Positions 44,230 through 53,424 of a DNA stretch of 64,000 nucleotides are shown piece after piece; position 1 is the stretch's first letter; the number at the start of each line of letters is the position of its first letter. Made by a program: the position numbers and the translations under genes. Source of the DNA: Solirubrobacter soli DSM 22325. GTDB lineage: Bacteria; Actinomycetota; Thermoleophilia; Solirubrobacterales; Solirubrobacteraceae. Under the pieces are notes generated by a model. The model did no database searches. It was not told the origin of the DNA and saw only the letters and a program-made list of their open reading frames with translations. The DNA is taken from the NCBI RefSeq assembly GCF_000423665.1, contig NZ_KE384070.1, positions 284,669-348,668 on the forward strand, written 5' to 3'.

Positions 44230-44905
44230 CCGGCTCGTCCGCGGCGCTCAGACGCTCGTAGACGAGGGAGATCGTGAACGCGGCCGGCGGCGAGATCACG
44301 CCGACCGCGACCGCCGCGACGATCAACGCGAGCCATTGCGAGCCGAGCACCGGCGCGGCGCTATGCGCGGTTGCATGGATCACCGCGTGCTCGACCAGGA
44401 CCGAGGCCGTGACGGTGAGCGCGACGGCCCAGAAGGCGCGGCGCACGAGCTTCGTGCTGCGCGCGAGCGAGGCGCGGACGCCGAGGTGCTCGTGGACGAT
44501 CGCGGGCGCGAACAGGCTCCAGATCGTCATCAGGTAGAGGCCGGGGAGGACGAGCAGGCCCGTCGCGGCGAGCGGGACCGACACGGCGATGATCGACGCG
44601 CCGACGAGCGCGGGGGCCGCGACGGTCGCGCGGCGCAGGAGGCGCCCGACACGCACCCGCACATGCTCGTGGTCGGCGGCGATCAGCAGCTCGGCGTAGC
44701 CGACGTAGAGCTCGAACCACAGCGCCAGCGCCAGGCCGAGCGCGATCTCGGCCGTCACGTGGTGGCGAAGCAACTCGATCGCGTCGGCGCCGGCGCCGAG
44801 CACGATCGCCGGCAGGAACGCCGCGATCTTGTGACGGTTCAGCACGCCCCACAGCTCGCCGCCCAAGCCGTGGAGCACGTGTTTGGTCTCGTGGGGCTCG
44901 CTCAT
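44147..44905 (-). CDS. Multi-pass membrane protein, hypothetical
   Basis: 252 residues from the ATG at 44905, overlapping the stop of the upstream gene (ATGA). About six membrane helices follow a short cytoplasmic start: IALGLALALWFELYVGYAEL, ALVGASIIAVSVPLAATGLL, VLPGLYLMTIWSLFAPAIVH and WLALIVAAVAVGVISPPAAF. The helix LFAPAIVHEHLGVRASLARS, followed by TKLVRRAFW, resembles bacterial glycerophosphoryl-diester-phosphodiesterase membrane-domain proteins. No catalytic motif. Role unknown; second gene of an M2-driven pair. Confidence 0.6.
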   Translation of the reverse strand: MSEPHETKHVLHGLGGELWGVLNRHKIAAFLPAIVLGAGADAIELLRHHVTAEIALGLALALWFELYVGYAELLIAADHEHVRVRVGRLLRRATVAAPALVGASIIAVSVPLAATGLLVLPGLYLMTIWSLFAPAIVHEHLGVRASLARSTKLVRRAFWAVALTVTASVLVEHAVIHATAHSAAPVLGSQWLALIVAAVAVGVISPPAAFTISLVYERLSAADEPVTPPPGPAAQTAPQIAASAPRGADPGR

Positions 44906-45360
44906 GGGCGGGCGGTGGGGGACCGCAACGTCAGCGCGATGAAGTCGTCCGCGCCGACGACGTCGTGCTCCAGCGTCGCGACGAAGGCCTCGAGCGCGCG
45001 TTCCCGCCGCTCCACGCACAGGCGCTGGGCCTGGTCGGAGATCAGCTGCCGGTCGCGCTCGAACGTCTTGACCTCCCACGTGAACGCGTGGTGGGTGGTC
45101 TCGACGCGGCGCCAGGTCGCGCACTCCCCACACTGCAGCCACACGCGCGCCTTGGCGGTGTCGATGGCCTCGGCGCGGACGTCGCGGATCGCGTCGGCGC
45201 GGCAGAGCGGGCAGCTGCGCAGGCGGCGATGAGCGGCGACGCGCGCGAGTTTGCTCCAGAGCGCGGCGGCGAGCATGGGTCCGAGCATCAACGCGATCGC
45301 CGCGAGCCCGATGATCGCGCTCGTGTGGTCGGCGTGGGGTTGTGCACTTGCCAGGACCAC
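44902..45360 (-). CDS. Membrane-anchored zinc-ribbon-like protein
   Basis: 152 residues from the GTG at 45360, 6 bases after the -10 of an M2 promoter. One N-terminal membrane helix (AIIGLAAIALMLGPMLAAAL) is followed by a cytoplasmic region with two Cys pairs (SCPLCRADA and LQCGECATW) that could form a zinc ribbon, then a Glu/Arg-rich helix. No family is recognised. It is coupled to the membrane protein downstream. Confidence 0.6.
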   Translation of the reverse strand: MVLASAQPHADHTSAIIGLAAIALMLGPMLAAALWSKLARVAAHRRLRSCPLCRADAIRDVRAEAIDTAKARVWLQCGECATWRRVETTHHAFTWEVKTFERDRQLISDQAQRLCVERRERALEAFVATLEHDVVGADDFIALTLRSPTARP

Positions 45361-45366
45361 CGGCGA

Positions 45367-45413
45367 AGCGTCGCCGCGGTCGGCGGCGGTCGCATCACCC
45401 GAAGCGGATGACC
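45367..45413 (-). promoter_or_regulatory. M2 promoter of the zinc-ribbon membrane operon
   Basis: M2 variant at 45393-45413 (right end GACC). On the minus strand: ATGCGA (45395-45390), 17 bases, -10 GACGCT (45372-45367), 6 bases, GTG at 45360. The palindrome ends 1 base from the stop of the upstream receiver gene. Confidence 0.65.
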
Positions 45414-45776
45414 TCAGTTGCCCAGCGTGGCGAGGTCGACTCTGGCGAGCCGCGACTTCTCGTAGAACGCACGGGCGCCGCTGGCCTTCACGCGTGCCGG
45501 GTCAGGGCACTCCTCCGCGGACATCAGCAGGACGTCCGGCTTGGGCTCGGCGTGCGAGAGGTCCTCGGCCACGTCGAAGCCGCTCTCCTTGCCGAGGCCG
45601 AGGTCGACGAAGACGACGTCGGGTGCGCAGCGGTCGACGACGCTGCGGGCGCTGGACCGGTCGTGTGCCTCGCCGACGACCTCGTGCCCGAAGATCTCGA
45701 GCAGCTCGCCCATCAAGCTTCGGAACCCGGGGTGGTCGTCGACGACGACGACGCGGAGTCTGGATCGGGTCGGCAC
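45414..45776 (-). CDS. Stand-alone response regulator receiver
   Basis: 120 residues from the GTG at 45776. A complete receiver: acidic pocket VVVVDDHPGF, Asp58 in VVFVDLGLGK, switch Ser in LLMSAEE, Lys107 in AFYEKSRL. No output domain. It is the second Rec-only protein in the window. The start is uncertain because in-frame codons continue upstream, but this GTG begins directly at the domain. No clear M1 or M2 alignment to its start is seen. Confidence 0.82.
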   Translation of the reverse strand: MPTRSRLRVVVVDDHPGFRSLMGELLEIFGHEVVGEAHDRSSARSVVDRCAPDVVFVDLGLGKESGFDVAEDLSHAEPKPDVLLMSAEECPDPARVKASGARAFYEKSRLARVDLATLGN

Positions 45777-45830
45777 GGCGTAAGTCGGTTTACCCGCTTT
45801 TCGATCCTTTGAACGCCATGCACGCGTGGA

Positions 45831-45887
45831 CACCACCCCGCGCGGCGTGTGCACGCCATTGCCCGTCTCGGCCGCTTGACGGAACCT
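45831..45887 (+). promoter_or_regulatory. M1 promoter of the 45894-46319 gene
   Basis: CACCACC (45831-45837), 18 bases, CCATTGCC (45856-45863), 17 bases from TTGCCC to -10 GAACCT (45882-45887), 6 bases, ATG at 45894. It is the cleanest M1 copy in the window. Confidence 0.75.
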
Positions 45888-45893
45888 GGCGCC

Positions 45894-46319
45894 ATGCGCT
45901 GGATACTCGTGATCATCGGCGTCGCGGTCGTCGCGATCCTCGCCGTCGTCCTCTTCACCGGCGGCGAGTCGGAGGCCGACCAGGCCAAGGCCCAGGTCTG
46001 CGACGCGCGGGACAGCATCTCCAAGCAGGTCGACACCTTGAAGGGCCTCTCGATCAGCGACCTCGGCAGCGGCAAGGCCAGCAGCAGCCTCCAGGCGATC
46101 CAGGCCGATCTCAGGAAGATCGCCGATGCGCGCAAGAACCTGGCCTCGGCGAATCGCGACGAGGTCGACGCGGCCAACCAGAAGTTCGCCGACAGCATGC
46201 GCCAGACGCTGGTCGACATCACCTCGAGCTCCGCCGCGGACACCCGTGACAAGGCAACCGGTGCTCTGCAGTCGCTGGCCGCCACCTATCGCGACACTTA
46301 CGGCAAGATCAACTGCTAG
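45894..46319 (+). CDS. Membrane-anchored helical protein, hypothetical
   Basis: 141 residues. One N-terminal membrane helix (RWILVIIGVAVVAILAVVLF) anchors an extracytoplasmic helical domain with a Cys near residue 38 (QVCDARDSISKQVDTLKG) and a C-terminal Cys (TYGKINC), which could form a disulfide. No lipobox. The body (LQAIQADLRKIADARKNLAS) is coiled-coil-like. M1 promoter with a leaderless start. No family recognised. Confidence 0.65.
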   Translation: MRWILVIIGVAVVAILAVVLFTGGESEADQAKAQVCDARDSISKQVDTLKGLSISDLGSGKASSSLQAIQADLRKIADARKNLASANRDEVDAANQKFADSMRQTLVDITSSSAADTRDKATGALQSLAATYRDTYGKINC

Positions 46320-46368
46320 ATGAGAGGCCGCGTTCGCGCGCGGCGGGCCACCGGTACCTTGGGACGCC

Positions 46369-47292
46369 ATGGCTGCGGTGACCTCGCTCACGGACGTGGC
46401 CAAGCGCTACCGATGGGACGGGCCGTGGGTGCTGCGGGGCGTCGACGTCGCGGTCGACGCCGGCGCGGTCGTCGAGGTGCGCGGCGTCAACGGCGCGGGC
46501 AAGTCGACGCTGTTGCGGCTGCTCGCCGGCGCGTCGCTGCCGAGTCGCGGCCGCCGCCGGGTCGCGGGCGATGTCGCCGTGGGCTACGCGCCCGAGCGAC
46601 TGGTGGCGCCGCCGTTCACGGGGGAGGAGTACCTGCGGCATCACACGCGCATCCGCAGGACACCGCCCGGCGATGCCCTCGCGCTGGCGGAGCGGCTCGG
46701 CCTCGGGTCGCTCCTCGCCGAGCGGATGACCGCACTGTCCAAGGGCTCGCTGCAGAAGGTCGTGCTCGTGCAGGCGCTGGCCGGCTCGCCGCGGCTGCTC
46801 GTGCTGGACGAACCGTTCAGCGGCCTCGACGCCGGCGCGCGCCTGACGCTGGCGGACGTCGTGCGCGAACGCGCCGCCGACGGCGCCGCGGTGGTCTTCA
46901 GCGACCACAGCGAAGCGGGCCAGACGCGCCCGCAAGCCGGGCTCCGATGGCTCGTCGACGACGGCCGCGTGACCGTCGCGCCCACGTCGCCCGAGGCCGC
47001 GCCCGCGCCGCCGCCCGCCGCGCCCACGTCGCGCCCCGCCGCGCGCCCGCCCGCCACGCCCGCCGCGCCCACGTCGCGCCCCGCCGCGCGCCCGCCCGCC
47101 ACGCCCGCCACGCCCACGTCGCGCCCCGCCGCGCGGCCGCCCGCCGCGCCCACTTCCCGCCCCACCGCGCGCGTCGTCGCCGCGGCCGTCTCCGATCGCG
47201 TGTTGCGCGAGGCGCTCGCGCGCGGCGCGCACGTGCGCCGCGTCGAGCCGCTCGGCGACGGACGTGTCCGGATCGAGGTCGAGGAGCCGTGA
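46369..47292 (+). CDS. ABC transporter ATP-binding protein with Pro/Ala repeat linker
   Basis: 307 residues. The nucleotide-binding domain has Walker A (VNGAGKSTLL), a signature-like LSKGSLQKVVLVQALAG and Walker B (LLVLDEPFSGLD), then the H-loop region VVFSDHSEAG. At residues 204 to 267 a Pro/Ala/Arg linker of 15-residue repeats (PTSRPAARPPATPAA) separates it from a C-terminal ferredoxin-like tail (RVEPLGDGRVRIEVEEP). A -10 TACCTT lies 8 bases before the ATG. The permease starts at a GTGA overlap, so the pair forms one exporter. Confidence 0.85.
   Translation: MAAVTSLTDVAKRYRWDGPWVLRGVDVAVDAGAVVEVRGVNGAGKSTLLRLLAGASLPSRGRRRVAGDVAVGYAPERLVAPPFTGEEYLRHHTRIRRTPPGDALALAERLGLGSLLAERMTALSKGSLQKVVLVQALAGSPRLLVLDEPFSGLDAGARLTLADVVRERAADGAAVVFSDHSEAGQTRPQAGLRWLVDDGRVTVAPTSPEAAPAPPPAAPTSRPAARPPATPAAPTSRPAARPPATPATPTSRPAARPPAAPTSRPTARVVAAAVSDRVLREALARGAHVRRVEPLGDGRVRIEVEEP
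47026..47160 (+). repeat. 45-bp in-frame tandem repeats in the ABC gene
   Basis: Copies start at 47026, 47071 and 47116, with a partial one at 47152, encoding 15-residue Pro/Ala/Arg units. The repeats are nearly identical, so copy-number change is likely. Confidence 0.85.
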
Positions 47293-47942
47293 ACGCCGTC
47301 GCCCGCTACCTGCTCGCCGAGCACTTCCGGTCGCGGCGGTTCGTCGCGCCGATGTTGCTGCTGACCGCGGGCGTCGTCGTGCTCTATGCCCAGCCGCCGA
47401 ACCCGGTCCTCTCGACGGCCGGCACCGTCGCCGCCTTCACGTTCCCGTGCATGTGCTGGGGCGTGCTCGCGCTGCTCAACACCCAGGGGGACGCGGACCG
47501 CCACGTGCTCCTCGTCGCCGCCGGCCCGCGGGCGTTCATCCTCGGCCGCCTGCTGGCCGTCGCCGCCTACTCGGTGGCCGTCAGCGTCCTCGTCGTCGCG
47601 TTCCCCACCGTCACCGGCCGCTTCGAGACCGACCCGACGCTCGGCGAGCTCGCCGACTGTCTCCTCGCCACGGTGTTGTGCGCGCTGGCCGGCGCGGGCC
47701 TCGGCGCGCTCTTCAGCCGCCCGCTCGTCCGCAGCCGCACGATCGCCGTCTTCGGCCTCGCCGCCACGGCACTGGTCACCGTGCCCCTCAACGGCCCGCC
47801 CGCGATCACCACGGCCCAGGCGCTCGACATCACCGACGCCTCCGACGTCCCGGTCCGGCTCGGCAGCACGCTCTTCTCGGTGTCGCTCTTCGCCCTCGCC
47901 GCCGCGGTCACCTGCGCGCTGCTCTGGCGTCGCCGGGAATAG
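47289..47942 (+). CDS. ABC transporter permease
   Basis: 217 residues from the GTG at 47289, overlapping the ATPase stop. Six membrane helices (VAPMLLLTAGVVVLYAQPPN, TVAAFTFPCMCWGVLALLNT, LGRLLAVAAYSVAVSVLVVA, LLATVLCALAGAGLGALFSR, TIAVFGLAATALVTVPL, LFSVSLFALAAAVTCALLWR) fit an ABC-2-type permease. With one ATPase it may form a dimeric exporter; the cargo is unknown. It ends 7 bases before a nested terminator. Confidence 0.75.
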   Translation: MNAVARYLLAEHFRSRRFVAPMLLLTAGVVVLYAQPPNPVLSTAGTVAAFTFPCMCWGVLALLNTQGDADRHVLLVAAGPRAFILGRLLAVAAYSVAVSVLVVAFPTVTGRFETDPTLGELADCLLATVLCALAGAGLGALFSRPLVRSRTIAVFGLAATALVTVPLNGPPAITTAQALDITDASDVPVRLGSTLFSVSLFALAAAVTCALLWRRRE

Positions 47943-47948
47943 CCGATA

Positions 47949-47999
47949 GGGGGTGGGCGACGTCGAGGTCCAGCGTGGACCCTCGTGTCACCCACCCCC
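47949..47999. terminator. Nested two-stem bidirectional terminator
   Basis: An outer 9-bp stem (GGGGGTGGG with CCCACCCCC) and an inner 6-bp stem (GGTCCA, GCG, TGGACC at 47967-47981). The architecture matches the element at 33292-33342. It lies between the convergent permease and subtilisin genes. Confidence 0.75.
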
Positions 48000-48005
48000 G
48001 TCAGC

Positions 48006-49568
<1,563 letters not shown>

Positions 49569-49653
49569 TGGGTCTCCCTGAGTCGAGGATGAGAACATCG
49601 GCGAAGGCGACGACATCACCGCCCGCAGACGCGGCGCAGACGCTTCGCTGACA

Positions 49654-49674
49654 TAAAGGGGTCAGGCCCCTTTA
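49654..49674. promoter_or_regulatory. Perfect inverted repeat between protease and BlaI-type genes
   Basis: TAAAGGGG, TCAGG, TAAAGGGG reverse complement (CCCCTTTA): 8-bp arms, 5-base loop. It lies between the divergent subtilisin and BlaI-type regulator genes, 39 bases upstream of the latter. It may be an operator or a stray terminator-like hairpin. Confidence 0.6.
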
Positions 49675-49677
49675 GGT

Positions 49678-49706
49678 TCGACAGGGTGTAGGAGGTCCGG
49701 CATACT
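49678..49706 (+). promoter_or_regulatory. Promoter of the BlaI-type regulator
   Basis: TCGACA (49678-49683), 17 bases, CATACT (49701-49706), 6 bases, GTG at 49713. A near-consensus -35 and the leaderless start layout. Confidence 0.6.
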
Positions 49707-49712
49707 GCGCGA

Positions 49713-50087
49713 GTGGCCGATTCGCCGGTGATCGCGGGCGAGCTCCAAGGGCAGGTGATGGCGGCGCTGTGGCGCCTCAGTGCCGGCACGGTCGAACAGG
49801 TCCGGACCGAGCTTCCCGCCCGCTACCAGGGCGCCTACAACACGGTCCAGACCGTGCTCAACCGACTGGCGGAGCGCGGGCTGCTCGACCGGGCGCGCGA
49901 AGGCCGAGGGTACGTCTACACGCCGCGGATGAGCGAGGCCGAGTACCTGTCGGGCAGCATCCGGCGGACGTTGTCCGGGGCGTCGAGCGGCGCGCGCCAG
50001 GCGGCGCTGGCCAGTGTCATCGGCGGCCTGCGCCGCGAGGAGCGCGAGCAGCTCGACGAGCTGACCCGCGCCGCCTACGAGGCGTAG
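49713..50087 (+). CDS. BlaI/MecI/CopY family transcriptional repressor
   Basis: 124 residues. Winged helix-turn-helix (QGQVMAALWRLSAGTVEQVR, then YNTVQTVLNRLAERGLLDR and REGRGYVYTPRMSEAEYLSG) followed by a short dimerisation helix region. No BlaR-type sensor/protease gene is adjacent, so its inducer is unknown. It may regulate the convergent MFS pump or, through the inverted repeat at 49654-49674, itself and the subtilisin gene. It ends 9 bases before the convergent MFS stop. Confidence 0.88.
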   Translation: MADSPVIAGELQGQVMAALWRLSAGTVEQVRTELPARYQGAYNTVQTVLNRLAERGLLDRAREGRGYVYTPRMSEAEYLSGSIRRTLSGASSGARQAALASVIGGLRREEREQLDELTRAAYEA

Positions 50088-50096
50088 GGATCGCCC

Positions 50097-51554
50097 TCAG
50101 GCCATCGCCGGCTCTTCGACGGCGTGCGAGTTGGTGAGCGTCAGCGCGCCGAGGCCCGCGACCAGGCCGACGATCACCGCGAGCACGCCGTAGGTGATCC
50201 GCTCGCCGTGGAAGAACGAGGTCACGAGGTCGGCGCTCCAGGTGCCCGCGGGCAGCTTGGTCGTGACCAGCACCGCGATAAGTGTGCCGACGACGGCGGT
50301 GCCGATGCTCGTGCCGACCTCCTGCGCCGTGTCGTTGAGCGCGGCGCCGATGGAGGTGCGGTTGCTCGGCATCGCGTCGACGAGCGCGACGGCGCAGATC
50401 GTCATGACGGTGCGCAGGCCGATCGTCATCAGCACCATCGAGATCGCGATGGGGAGGTAGCCCTTGTCGACGCCCCACGAGAGGCCGGCCAGCGCGGCGG
50501 CGAGCGCTCCGGCGCCGATCAGGCAGGCGATGCGGTGGCCGTAGCGCTTCGCGAGCGTCTCGGACAGCGGCGTCGCGACGAGCATGGTGACGATGATCGG
50601 GAGGTTCGCGAGGCCCGCCTTCACCGGGCTCCAGCCGTAGGCGTACTGGAAGTGCAGGATCAGCCCGAACATCACGCTGGCCATGGCGATCGCGGTGCCG
50701 GCCTGCGCGATGGCGGCGCCGCGGACGGTGCCGTTCGAGAACAGCTTCAGATCGAGCATGGGCGACGCGGTGCGGCGCTCGTGGCGCACGAAGCCGACGC
50801 CCGCGGCCACGGCACCGAGCACCGAGGCGACCGTCGGCGCGGAGAGCCAGCCGTGCTCGACGCCGCTGGTCAGCGAGAAGCAGGCCAGGCCGATGGTCGC
50901 GACGCTCAGCACGGCGCCCGGCAGGTCGAGCCGATCGTGGGTCAGGTCCTCCGGCCGGTCGGCGGCGACGCCGAGTCGCACGCCGATGGCGGCGATCAGC
51001 GCGATCGGCGCGTTGACGAGCAGCAGCCACTCCCAGCGCACGTGAGCCAGCGCGGTGCCGCCGAGCAGCGGGCCGAGGATGAAGCCCGACATGCCGACGA
51101 CGATCATCACCGTGATGGCGCGCATGCGCAGCGCCTTGTCGTCGAAGAGCCGGAAGACGAGCGAGTTGGTGATCGGCGCCATGGCCGCCGCGGAGATGCC
51201 CAGCGCGGCGCGCAGGGCGATCAACTCGCCGGTGGTGGTGACGAAGACGACGCACAGGCTCATGAGGCCGAACGCGGCGAGTCCGACCAGGAGTACGCGC
51301 CGGCGTCCTAGGCGATCGGCCACCGATCCAGCGGTGAGCAGCAGACCACCGAAGGTCAGCGCGTAGGCGCCCGTGACCCACTGCAGCGAGGTGGTGTCGC
51401 TGCCGAGGTCCCGGCCGATCGTCGGCAGCGCGATCGACAACAGCGTGTTGTCGACCATCTCGACGAAGAAGGCCAGGCAGAGCGCGGCGAGCGGGATCCA
51501 CGCGGCGCGGAGCGACGTGTAGGTGTGCGAGCGGGTCGGGGCGGTGGTGGTCAT
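50097..51554 (-). CDS. MFS transporter, DHA2/EmrB-QacA type
   Basis: 485 residues from the ATG at 51554. The first helix FVEMVDNTLLSIALPTIGRD carries motif D1, motif A reads GSVADRLGRRRVLLVG, and FILGPLLGGTALAHVRWEWL is the motif C and helix 6 region. About 14 membrane helices. Proton-coupled drug or metabolite efflux is the likely role. Sequence similarity to the MFS protein at 40282-41859 is modest. A BlaI-type repressor is convergent with it. Confidence 0.88.
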   Translation of the reverse strand: MTTTAPTRSHTYTSLRAAWIPLAALCLAFFVEMVDNTLLSIALPTIGRDLGSDTTSLQWVTGAYALTFGGLLLTAGSVADRLGRRRVLLVGLAAFGLMSLCVVFVTTTGELIALRAALGISAAAMAPITNSLVFRLFDDKALRMRAITVMIVVGMSGFILGPLLGGTALAHVRWEWLLLVNAPIALIAAIGVRLGVAADRPEDLTHDRLDLPGAVLSVATIGLACFSLTSGVEHGWLSAPTVASVLGAVAAGVGFVRHERRTASPMLDLKLFSNGTVRGAAIAQAGTAIAMASVMFGLILHFQYAYGWSPVKAGLANLPIIVTMLVATPLSETLAKRYGHRIACLIGAGALAAALAGLSWGVDKGYLPIAISMVLMTIGLRTVMTICAVALVDAMPSNRTSIGAALNDTAQEVGTSIGTAVVGTLIAVLVTTKLPAGTWSADLVTSFFHGERITYGVLAVIVGLVAGLGALTLTNSHAVEEPAMA

Positions 51555-51681
51555 GGGATCAGCTTCGGCAGCGCCGCTCGCAGCACGCTCACACGGCACT
51601 CGCACCGTCCTCGCAAGCGATATGTGCCCGCCTGGCCCGCGGTCGCTCACGGGATCCACGCGGTGCGCCGATGAGGGGCGC

Positions 51682-51950
51682 GTGACCGTGGATCTGAGGA
51701 CGATCGCGCCACTGGTGCGTCAGTGGGTGGAGGTGCCTGGCGGGTGGGCCGGGCACCGGCCCGAGCCGTTGGCCGCCGAGCGCCTGTGGGCGCCTGGGGT
51801 GGACGCCACCGGTGTTGGGCGGTTCCCGCGCCGGCGGGCGGGCCTGGACGCCGAGGGGCGCGTGGTGCTGGTGGGTCCGCGCGACGTCCGCCTCGAGCGG
51901 TGGCTGACTCAGACGGGGATCCCTGGATGGGTCGATGTCGTCGAGCGCGC
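51682..51950 (+). pseudogene. N-terminal part of a probable frameshifted gene
   Basis: From the GTG at 51682 the frame encodes TVDLRTIAPLVRQWVEVPGG, LDAEGRVVLVGPRDVRLERW and TGIPGWVDVVERA, with normal composition. Beyond about 51950 the same frame turns into a Ser/Thr/Arg-rich antigenic-looking shadow (RSRSRPASRASTRRPG) while the protein-like signal moves to another frame, beginning RLVAIEESTGF. One base change near 51945-51957 would join the two into a protein of about 331 residues. No family recognised. Confidence 0.55.
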
Positions 51951-52676
51951 CTCGTGGCGATCGAGGAGTCGACCGGCTTCACGAGCCTCGACCCGGCGGC
52001 CTGGAGAGGGGACGACCCGATCGGCGGGCGGCTCGACGTCATCCACGACGACCTCGGCGTGCGGCTCGTGCGGCGCGCGGACAGCGGCCTCGATGTGTGG
52101 GAGCGACTCGATCGGCCGTGGCCCGACGCGCTGACGGGGTTCGCCGAGGCGCTGGCGCAGGCCTCGATCGACGGCGTGGCCGAGGACTGCCGCAAAGCCG
52201 GCGTCAAGGCCTCCGACGAGTTCTTCGCGCTCGCCGTCGTGCCCTACCCCGTCGCCGTCACGGAGCTGTGCCCACTGCTCTTCCTCGGGCGGGAACGAGA
52301 CCGGCGGCGCCTGATCGACGACCCGGACGAGGATCTCGAGGAATACCTGTGGTGGCTCCAGCACTCGAGGGCCGACGGTGTCGTGGGCGGCGCGCACCCG
52401 CCGGAGGACGTCCAGCGGGCGGCCGTGCGCGCGTGCACGATGCACCACCTCGCCGACCCGCTCGAGACGCTCTGCCAGGCCGCCGTCCCGATCCTCGCCG
52501 AGTACGACTGGAGCGAGCTGTTCACGCCGACGCCCGATTTCGCGGTCTACGTCATCGGCGAGGACGTCAACGAGACCGACATCTACCGGTCGCTCCTCGC
52601 CGGCAACCCCGCCCACCGGCTCGCCGAACGCGCCGCGCGCTGGCGCGGCTCGCCCTACCCGCCTGAGGACCACTGA
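51927..52676 (+). CDS. Hypothetical acidic protein (C-terminal part of the frameshifted gene)
   Basis: 249 residues if started at the ATG at 51927, but the true protein-like sequence begins near 51950 (RLVAIEESTGFTSLDPAAWR). It is acidic, soluble and Trp-containing (DDPDEDLEEYLWWLQHSRAD, VRACTMHHLADPLETLCQAA, ILAEYDWSELFTPTPDFAVY). No domain recognised. It may be a separate gene translationally coupled to the upstream frame, or the second half of one frameshifted gene; I favour the latter because neither half looks complete. Confidence 0.55.
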   Translation: MGRCRRARLVAIEESTGFTSLDPAAWRGDDPIGGRLDVIHDDLGVRLVRRADSGLDVWERLDRPWPDALTGFAEALAQASIDGVAEDCRKAGVKASDEFFALAVVPYPVAVTELCPLLFLGRERDRRRLIDDPDEDLEEYLWWLQHSRADGVVGGAHPPEDVQRAAVRACTMHHLADPLETLCQAAVPILAEYDWSELFTPTPDFAVYVIGEDVNETDIYRSLLAGNPAHRLAERAARWRGSPYPPEDH

Positions 52677-52683
52677 GCGCTCG

Positions 52684-53346
52684 TCAGCCGAGTAGAAGAC
52701 GGAGCACGAGACCCGCCAGGCCGCCGAGCGCGACGTAGAGGACGAACCGGGCCACGGTCGATTCCGCGGGTCTCGCGGGTGGCGCCGAAGGCTCTCCGTG
52801 GGTGACCCTCGCCCGCGTCGCGAAGGCGACGGTTGCGATCAGGAGCGTCAAGCCGATCACGACCCACGGGACGATCGCCGAGTTCGCACCCTGATCGGAA
52901 GCTGTCGGTAGCGGACTCGAGGTGGCCGTTGCCGATGGGCTCGGGGTATGCGACGCGTCCGGGGTCGGCGTCGGCGTCGGGGGCGGGGTCGACGGGTTCC
53001 CGCGGGCGGACGTGACCAACAGCGTGAACGCGGCGCCGCCGAACCCTCCGAGCGGGGCCCAGATGTTCGGCGGCACGAGGAACGTCGCAGTCCGCTTCGA
53101 CCACCCTGGCGGCGTCGCCGTCACCGAAGATCGCAACGTCTCGTTCCGGACGCGCGTGGCGACGACGACGTCGTGGGAGCGGAGGACGCGGGTTTGCTGC
53201 AGTTCTACGACATCGCCGTCGCGGAGCGTTCCGTGGGCATCACCCCGGAGTTCGACGTTGACGCCTTCACCGGACTCGAGTCGAAGCAGGAATGCCCATC
53301 GCTCAGGCGACTTTTGAAGCTCCTCGACCGTCCCTTTGGTCGACAC
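52684..53346 (-). CDS. Membrane protein with Pro/Thr-rich linker, hypothetical
   Basis: 220 residues from a GTG. Residues 1 to 80 form a soluble beta-rich part (GEGVNVELRGDAHGTLRDGD, VVELQQTRVL). A first membrane helix near residue 95 to 112 (LGGFGGAAFTLLVTSA) precedes a Pro/Thr/Ser linker (NPSTPPPTPTPTPDASHTPS), followed by two more helices (IVPWVVIGLTLLIATVAFAT and FVLYVALGGLAGLVLRLLLG). No family recognised. It converges on the frameshifted gene. Confidence 0.6.
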   Translation of the reverse strand: MSTKGTVEELQKSPERWAFLLRLESGEGVNVELRGDAHGTLRDGDVVELQQTRVLRSHDVVVATRVRNETLRSSVTATPPGWSKRTATFLVPPNIWAPLGGFGGAAFTLLVTSARGNPSTPPPTPTPTPDASHTPSPSATATSSPLPTASDQGANSAIVPWVVIGLTLLIATVAFATRARVTHGEPSAPPARPAESTVARFVLYVALGGLAGLVLRLLLG

Positions 53347-53424
53347 GCCCTGACTCTAATCCTGTCGACGCGCATAGTGAAGTCGCCGCGACCGAGCTCA
53401 CAGGCGTGTCGTAGCGTTGGGGCG

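Noticed and set aside
45777..45856. M1 box used backwards for the receiver gene at 45414-45776
   Set aside because: Reading the 45831-45863 box on the minus strand gives no TTGC hexamer with 17 bases to a -10 near 45776.
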